Source: Wurfbainia villosa
Lineage: Eukaryota; Streptophyta; Magnoliopsida; Zingiberales; Zingiberaceae
DNA length: 64,000 nt
Direction of reading: 5' to 3'
NCBI GenBank assembly: GCA_025175895.1
Contig: CM045990.1
Coordinates: 55,305,704 to 55,369,703, forward strand
This document shows, in pieces, positions 57,751 through 64,000 of this stretch. Position 1 is the first letter of the stretch. Each line of letters opens with the position of its first letter. Under the pieces are notes generated by a model that saw only the letters and a program-made list of their open reading frames with translations, was not told the origin of the DNA and ran no database searches. A program made the translations under genes and the position numbers.

Positions 57751-58682
57751 TGATTTCCTGCACGTTGAAATTCTGTGTGCCTGTGTGCTCCATGCGATCG
57801 ACAATCCGACCCACACGTGGTGTTGGCGTCGCCGCCGCGCCATCCGGCTATCGTCGGATCGGGCGCGATCGACGTGCAACTCATCGACGGTTTGGCGGGG
57901 CTCGACTTCCGGCCGATTAGTGCTCGGAATTCAATGCAAAACGATCGGAAATGACCAAATCACGTGACCGGTAGTGGTGCAGCCACTATCGATCGCGATC
58001 GGGCCGGATTTCGACCGAATCGCGGTCAGAATTTGGCGGCGAAAGGACCGGTAGCCGATGTCGACCCGTCCGCCGTCGGATTCGAGCCGCGATTCGACCG
58101 AAATCTGGCCCGATCGTGGTCGCGATGGTGTCGCCAAGATCGCCGCGTGATTTGGTCATTCGGCGAATCACGGTAATGTAGGCGATGAGCGGTGGCGTCT
58201 CACCGTCATGTCTGTCTGCTGTCGGATTCCAACCGCGATTCGATCGGAATTCGACTTGATCGTGACCGAAATCAGGTGCCCGATTCTAGCAGTCAATTTC
58301 GACCGCCATTCGGCCGGCCGATGGCCGAATCGCGACTGGCTGAGTATAGCGGACGGACCGATGTCGGTTGTCGATCCATCCACCATCGAATTCCGACCAT
58401 AATTTGATCAGAATTCTATCCGATCACGGCCGGCAGTGGTCGTGCCACTGTCGGCTGCGTGATTTGGTCATTTCCAACCGTTTGCGTCGGATTTCGGATA
58501 CTAATCGATCGGAAGTCGAGCTTCTCCTGACCGTCGACGAGTTGCGCGTCGATCGCGCTCGGTCCGACGGTGGCTGGATGTCGTGGCGGTGATATCGACA
58601 CTGCATGTGGATTGGATCGTCGATCACGTAGAGTGTACGAGCGCACAGGATTTCGGCGCACAAGAGTATATATATACTATTA
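57724..58682. mobile_element. Element with inverted arms of about 230 bp, AT-tract ends
   Basis: The left arm (about 57745-57985) and the inverted right arm (about 58430-58670) align along their length. Shared words: GAAAT(T/C)CTGTG, GCGCGATCGACG, GCTCGACTTCC and GAAATGACCAAATCACG. An (AT)n run lies at the left edge (57724-57744) and TATATATATA at the right edge (58667-58676). A further CGTGATTTGGTCATT at 58142-58156 makes a nested inverted pair with 57950-57966. GC-rich, CGATCG-laden, no transposase. The fold-back layout suggests a Mutator-like or other non-autonomous TIR element. Confidence 0.7.
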
Positions 58683-60264
58683 AATTTGAGAGAGACAATC
58701 GCACTCTTCTGTCAGTCAGTCGGCTGCGCCACTGATTGTAAAGAGAGACGATGAAAGAAGCACTGAGTGGATTAAATAGGGAAAAAATCGATGTCGTGGA
58801 GTGGAATCGTCCATGTCCTCTTCCTTCAACTACTACAACAGCACTCCACCTCCAATTCTATTGCACTTCCATCGTTTTCCTGCGCACCGTTTTTCAATCC
58901 TTCAATACAATTTTTTTTCTTTATTTCTTTCTTTCTTTCTTTTTTTTCTTCCGACTCGATATTTCATCATACATGGCACACATACATGTGTCCAGCTCTA
59001 GCTATATTGTATTTCTCTATCTCGACATTATTTGTGTGCCTTTTGTGACTTCTTTACTGATCGATCCACTCGTTACATTAAAATAAAATATAGAGAAATA
59101 TGATTTCAGGGACGGTGCTTTGATAAAAGCATATATGTATTTTATAGGATAATATAATTCGATTTTTTACTGTGATATCGTTCGATGATAAATTTTAAAA
59201 AAAAAAATTTAGATAGTCTTGAGATCCAAAAGTTTATCCGATGAACATAATACAACTTTGATATTAGACTATCGTTCAAAAATAACGGATTACGGAGTCC
59301 GAACTGAATCGTAAAAAAATTATAAATATTTCTTTGATTTATCTTTGATGATCGGTAGAGATCACTTAGACTCCGATCTTATCCGATTTAACTATTGGTC
59401 AAACGTCTCGAAAATCTATAAAACATGACTCATCATTCTCATATATTAATTAAATCGAAGATTTGAATACTTTAGTACTAATAAAAAAAAACAGAATTGA
59501 TATATCATGATACAATACATAATTTTCAATTCAGATTAAATCAGAAGGTATAAAATATATCAAACCGAAACTCCTTGAAAAATTTATTATTTTTTTAGAT
59601 TATTTAAATATTTATTTATGTTTTCAAAAATAATATAGTACCAACTACCTTTAGCTTTCTTATGACTATCCTATATTTTTAAGAGAAAAATAAATTAAAA
59701 ATTCACATTAAAAAATACATAGACTAAAAATACATCCATTGAAAATCGAACTTTAAAACTTTACCATCCACTCTCCTCTCCTTCTTTCAAATTAATATTA
59801 GAGAAGAGTTCCATGATTTTTAATTTAAAAAATTCTCTATTAAATTAGCCGACATTATAATCGTTATTTTTGTCGGACGTGATATCCCTTTCGGGTATAA
59901 TTGTCATCCACTTAAAAATAGAATGGTCGAGCCACTTATTTGAGTTGCATCTTTTTCTCTATCCTAATCACCTCGTCTCACATCGACCTTTCTCGATACC
60001 CATTTGTTCCTAACAACCTCATTGGCCCAATTTACACCGTTGACTACGGAAAAACTTGAAAAAGTCAAAATTTCAAGCTTCTCATCCCTGGTCAACCCTC
60101 TTATTTGATCTAGCAGTAAAAAGATAATTTATTAAAGAGGACGTCTCGAATTAAAATTGCTCAAATATAATTCTATAATTTTATATTTATTAAAGAATAT
60201 ATTTTATTTTTTTTTTTATCATTCTCATCAAAAATGGATATTAAACCGATCGAAAAAAAAATAA
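58683..60264. other. Intergenic DNA, nothing recognised
   Basis: Mostly AT-rich, with (CTTT)n-like pyrimidine runs at 58915-58950. The frame at 58751-59086 has no family resemblance and overlaps the pyrimidine runs, so it is not called. Confidence 0.4.
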
Positions 60265-60810
60265 TGTTAAAAATTTAAATTCCAGACCCACTATATTCTT
60301 GAAAATATAATTTCCAATACAACTTTTTTTTTCCAACCCGTTAATATTATATATGGTGTTGGGAATTTAAATCTCAGCACCACTATCTTTCTGAGAATAT
60401 AATTTCCAATATCACTATGTTTCTGAAAATATAATTTTCAGTACCATCTTTTTCCTAAGGACAACTTGATATTTTATATGATACTGGAAATTTAAATCCC
60501 AAGACCACTGTATTCTTAGAAATTTAGATCACAAGACCATTGTGTTCCTGAGAATATAATTTTCAGTAGTATTTTTTTAGACGAGCTTAATATTATATAT
60601 GATGTTGGAAATTCAAATCTCAGAATCACTGTGTTTCTAGGAATATAATTCTCAATACTATATTTTTTTTCCAATCAGTTTGATATTCACGTTTGGTGAG
60701 GAGGATAAAAAAGAAATAAGATGCGTCGTTTGATAAATATGAAACTATGAAACTGTATTTGAGCAATTCTAAATTTGAGGTGCATCATCTGATAATTTGT
60801 CGAAAAATGT
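60265..60810. repeat. Array of about 120-bp units, related to 16.6-16.9 kb
   Basis: Units beginning near 60265 (shorter), 60355, 60480 and 60601 share GGAAATT(T/C)AAATC(T/C)CA, ACCACTGT(A/G)TT and GAGAATATAATTTTCA words. The following segment TTTGATAAATATGAAAC...AATTTGTCGAAAAATG matches the right part of the repeat at 16.8-16.9 kb in the same orientation. Confidence 0.65.
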
Positions 60811-61361
60811 GTTTACTCGTAACGATCCGTCTGAGTAAACAGATAATTTACAAAAAAAAGAAAAAGAAAAAAATTTAACAAGTGCTCCACCTTTGCACAT
60901 GCCAAATAATTTCTCATCAGATTCTCGAACTGACCACGTGGCCCTCCACGGTCACTTTCAGGTTTCCATGGCCACCAATCACAACTACGCGTAGCGACCT
61001 AATACACGACAAATGTAACGACTCTTCCTTTCGTCTTCGACCTTCCTTCCTTCCTTCCTCCCTGCTCCTTCTCTCCTGGTCGATCGCCTCCGCTATTTCC
61101 TCCTGTTTCCTCTCTTCGCGTATGCCACACGATAGTTTGGTCGTCGTATGACGACAACTCGCTCACCAAATCCTCCTCCTCCTCCTCGATCTCCATCGTC
61201 GATGGCACCTGTTGATCCTGTCAAATTATATATCAACCACCGCACTTAACTTTGACCGCATTGAATCGGTCGATGTGGAAGCCGTAAAACACATATATTT
61301 TAACGCTGTTTGCTCTCTCGATTAGGTGGATTTCCTTGACCTTTCGATCCCTGTTTACACA
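60811..61361. other. Upstream region of the GH9 gene
   Basis: About 550 bp without a gene. Pyrimidine-rich repeats (CCTTCCTTCC around 61043 and TCCTCCTCCTCC around 61172). Confidence 0.4.
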
Positions 61362-61367
61362 TATATA
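61362..61367 (+). promoter_or_regulatory. TATA box of the GH9 gene
   Basis: TATATA about 88 bases before the ATG at 61450. It makes an in-frame upstream ATG at 61336 unlikely as the start, since that would precede transcription. Confidence 0.6.
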
Positions 61368-61449
61368 CCCGCTCATCGACCATCCATGCCAGAGGACTTG
61401 GCATTTTCAAGCTTCAGGCGGCGATCCTGGCGGCCGGCGATCGGAAGAT

Positions 61450-63398
61450 ATGAACTTTAGATGGCGGAGTAGAGCGGTGGTCTTCTTGTTCCTGTTGGCT
61501 GCGGCTTCCGCCTTCGACTACAAGGATGCCCTGTCGAAGAGCCTGCTCTACTTCGAGGCCCAGCGCTCCGGCCGCCTCCCTTACCATCAGCGCGTCGCCT
61601 GGCGGAGCCATTCCGGCCTCACCGACGGCCTCCAGCAAGGAGTACTGATCCTTCCTGTTTCATCGAAATTTGGATTTTGATTTTGGTTTGAGCGTCAAGA
61701 TCGGGTTTTGATTCGCGAGAAGTGATTGGTTAATGCAGGTGGATCTCGTGGGAGGATACTACGACGCCGGAGACCACGTCAAATTCGGGCTGCCGATGGC
61801 TTACACCGTTACTCTGCTTTCCTGGAGCGTGATAGAATACGGCGAGCAGATAGCCGCCGCCGGCGAGTACGGCCACGCACTGGAAGCCATCAAATGGGGC
61901 ACGGACTACTTCATCAAGGCCCACGCGGAGCGCGAGGTCCTGTGGGTCGAGGTCGGAGACGGCGACACCGACCACTACTGCTGGCAGCGGCCAGAGGACA
62001 TGACCACGTCGCGGAAGGCGTACAAGGTCGACGCGCATCGCCCGGGTTCGGACGTCGTCGGCGAGACCGCCGCCGCCATGGCCGCAGCGGCGGTAGTGTT
62101 CCGGCGGGAGAATCCGCGGTACGCGGAGATCTTGCTGCGGCACGCGCGGGAACTGTTCGAGTTCGCCGACAGGAGGCGGGGGAGGTACGACGGCAGCGTG
62201 GGGGAGGCGAAGAGATACTACCCCTCCTGGAGCGGGTACGAGGACGAGCTGCTGTGGGCGGCGCTGTGGATGCACAGGGCCACGGGGCGGGAGGAGTACG
62301 TTGACTACGTGGTGGAGAAGGCGGAGGAGTTCGGCGGAACCGGGTGGGCAATGACGGAGTTCAGCTGGGACGTCAAGTTCGCCGGCGTTCAGATCCTCGC
62401 TTCCAAGGTTCGCGATCATTAACAGTGCAACTGCAAATTCCGGCGATCGAAAAAAATACACAAAAACAATTCTAAAAATTTCCTTATCATCGAAGCTTTC
62501 TCCATTTTTTTTAAAATTATTAATAATAATAACAACAACATCAACAACAACAACCTACTTTCTTCAAAACAAAAAAAAAGCAATTTTTATGTCATTTATC
62601 ATTGTTTTCGTCAACCGATCGAAAAGTCTCTGGTGTGTTTTATTTGTCTGATAGTTGAAAAGTCACTTTTGATGATCCTACTCGAATTGAAAATGTAATC
62701 AACTAATGAATTTCCTTTTGTTTCAGCTTTTGCTAGAGAACAACTTATCCAAGAAGCAAAGACGAGTTCTGGAGCAATATCGAACCAAGGCCGAGCACTA
62801 CATTTGTGCGTGTCTCAACAAGAACAACAACAATAGCAATGTGCATCGAACGCCCGGCGGCATGCTCTTTGTTCGCCAGTGGAACAATATGCAATACGTC
62901 GCCAACGCTGCCTTCCTTCTGAGTGTCTACTCGAACCACCTGAGCAAGGCCGGCCGAGGGCTTCGCTGCCCGAACGGGGCCGTCGTCGAGATCGACGACC
63001 TCGCAAGGGAAGCCAAGGCTCAAGTCGATTACATTTTGGGTTCGAACCCGTTAGGGATGAGTTATCTAGTCGGATTCGGGCCCAAGTACCCGACCAAGGT
63101 TCATCACAGGGGAGCTTCGGTTGTGTCCTACAAGAGGAGCAAAGGTTTCATCGGGTGCATGCAGGGGTACTACAATTGGTACGCCCGACCCGATCCGAAC
63201 CCGAATATCATCGTCGGGGCTCTAGTCGGCGGTCCCGATTCGAAGGACAGGTTCAAAGATGATCGAAGGAACTACATGCAAACAGAGGCATGCACATACA
63301 ACACAGCACCCCTTGTGGGCATGCTCGCAGAGTTACATCGGTTATCTACTACTCGACATGTACAAGAAGTTTCCAACTCGACCAGCTTCTCTAGTTAG
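61450..63398 (+). CDS. Secreted endo-beta-1,4-glucanase, GH9 (class B)
   Basis: Cell-wall hydrolase of beta-1,4-glucan. Exons 61450-61641, 61739-62407 and 62727-63398 give 510 aa. The N-terminal signal peptide is about residues 1-21 (VVFLFLLAAASA before FDYKDALSKSL, where GH9B catalytic domains begin). The catalytic base Asp pair is in YYDAGDHVKFG (D73, D76); HHRGAS starts at H413, and the catalytic acid Glu is E474 in NYMQTEACTY. The usual text is NYxQTEP, so the Pro after Glu is Ala here. There is no C-terminal CBM49 or membrane anchor; the last 15 residues are Ser-rich. A poly-Asn stretch (NKNNNNSN, about 318-325) lies in a surface-loop region. Only two introns, fewer than most plant GH9B genes. 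Confidence 0.96.
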
Positions 63399-63637
63399 TA
63401 GGGAGAGAGAGAGATCATTCTATTTCTTGATTCTTACAGTGACAATTCTGATCAAAATGTGGAGGATGTTATACTTGTAATTATGAGAATATACAAAAAA
63501 AAAAAAACTAATAATGAGATTATACTTGTATTTAACTAATATCTTGAATCATTAGCATTCAATTATCTGCAAAAGTTTTGATCATGAGTACTATACAAAA
63601 AGAAAAACTTCTCTTGTTCTAAAGAGGAAGATGGAGT
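63399..63637. other. 3' flank of the GH9 gene
   Basis: AT-rich with poly(A) at 63495-63506. A clear AATAAA was not found. Confidence 0.35.
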
Positions 63638-63638
63638 T

Positions 63639-64000
63639 TTAAGAAATACTTGTATGATCTTTTACCGTTGCTTTGTTGGTCACATCTCGTTTCATTGCTC
63701 GTTTTGCCCTTCTACCTGCGACGCCTTTAGGCGCCTCCTTCGAGCTGTAAGATGGGCCGACTTCAACTGCATCGTCCTTATATCGTCGAGCAGCGATAGA
63801 GCGGGCTTCTTTTCTTTCGGTCCTTATGTATCCATTACACCCCCATCTCCTATTTCCGATGCGAATACTCATCTTACTGACATAATGACTTTCGTCTTGT
63901 TCGACAACGTCAAATTCTTGATTGACTTCGGTTTGAAGTTCTTCTTCTAGCTCATCGAAATTGTCTTCTTGTGACTCTGCGTCTTGAATATTTATAATCG
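63639..64000 (-). CDS. Unrecognised reading frame running off the right edge
   Basis: On the minus strand one frame is open from base 64000 to a stop at 63639-63641, about 119 codons, with no start required inside the window. The N-terminal part seen is acidic (QEDNFDELEEELQTEVNQ, EFDVVEQDESH); it then becomes basic (MSIRIGNRRWG, RRAKRAMKRD). The charge pattern and length suggest real coding sequence, possibly the end of a gene or of a retroelement-type polyprotein, but no family was recognised. The first in-window Met would be at 63872. A plus-strand frame over the same bases (63654-63950) looks like the shadow. Confidence 0.35.
   Translation of the reverse strand, partial: IINIQDAESQEDNFDELEEELQTEVNQEFDVVEQDESHYVSKMSIRIGNRRWGCNGYIRTERKEARSIAARRYKDDAVEVGPSYSSKEAPKGVAGRRAKRAMKRDVTNKATVKDHTSIS

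Noticed and set aside
57932..58663. Multiple 60-80 codon frames on both strands
   Set aside because: All overlap the inverted arms in several frames at once and are not consistent between arms.
61336..61449. Upstream in-frame Met for the GH9 gene
   Set aside because: It lies before the TATA box and would bury the signal peptide behind 38 residues.
61730..62461. Antisense frame of 243 codons over GH9 exon 2
   Set aside because: Shadow of a GC3-rich exon whose sense product matches the GH9 family throughout.

Overview
The window is nuclear DNA of a flowering plant, most likely a monocot. The genes have plant-type introns, TATA boxes and AATAAA signals. First exons are GC-rich while introns and intergenic DNA are AT-rich, and the repeats (Au-type SINE, RTE LINE, Copia- and Gypsy-like LTRs, MITEs) are typical of plants. 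No prokaryotic, organellar or viral gene was recognised. The species cannot be fixed from the sequence.

Layout. A GT34 xyloglucan xylosyltransferase (minus, cut by the left edge) is divergent from a ribosomal protein eL19 gene (plus, 3 exons, odd C-terminus). From 2.5 to 11.3 kb lie repeats, a Copia-like LTR and one small 80-codon gene of unknown function. PPAN/SSF1, a Brix-domain ribosome-biogenesis factor, is on the minus strand (11.3-15.95 kb). From 16 to 21.2 kb the DNA is repetitive, including two related TIR elements with GC-rich cores made of CGATCG/CGTCGG motifs. An LC8 dynein light chain gene follows (plus, 21.66-24.37 kb). A 12-exon cation diffusion facilitator of the MTPC1/MTP6 type spans 25.8-38.4 kb (plus). 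An NPH3/BTB protein is at 40.9-42.9 kb (plus), and Golgi alpha-mannosidase II at 44.9-52.1 kb (minus, 4 exons, complete). From 52.1 to 61.4 kb is a dense repeat block: a SINE with perfect target-site duplication, a GC-rich island between two (AT)n tracts, a SINE nested in an LTR, a tandem duplication, a large inverted repeat and an array of about 120 bp units. A secreted GH9 endo-beta-1,4-glucanase (plus) is at 61.45-63.4 kb. An unidentified minus-strand reading frame runs off the right edge.

The genes do not form a pathway. Three act on glycans (xyloglucan side chains and N-glycan trimming in the Golgi, beta-glucan hydrolysis in the wall). Two belong to the ribosome and its assembly. The others concern metal transport, ubiquitin-ligase adaptor function and a small dynein-light-chain hub. 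MTPC1 followed by an NPH3 gene recalls the order I remember from Arabidopsis chromosome 2. The most unusual DNA is not coding: it is the family of GC-rich, CGATCG-saturated elements present in several states of decay. Exon boundaries were read by eye from splice consensus, reading phase and remembered family sequence, and need transcript support.
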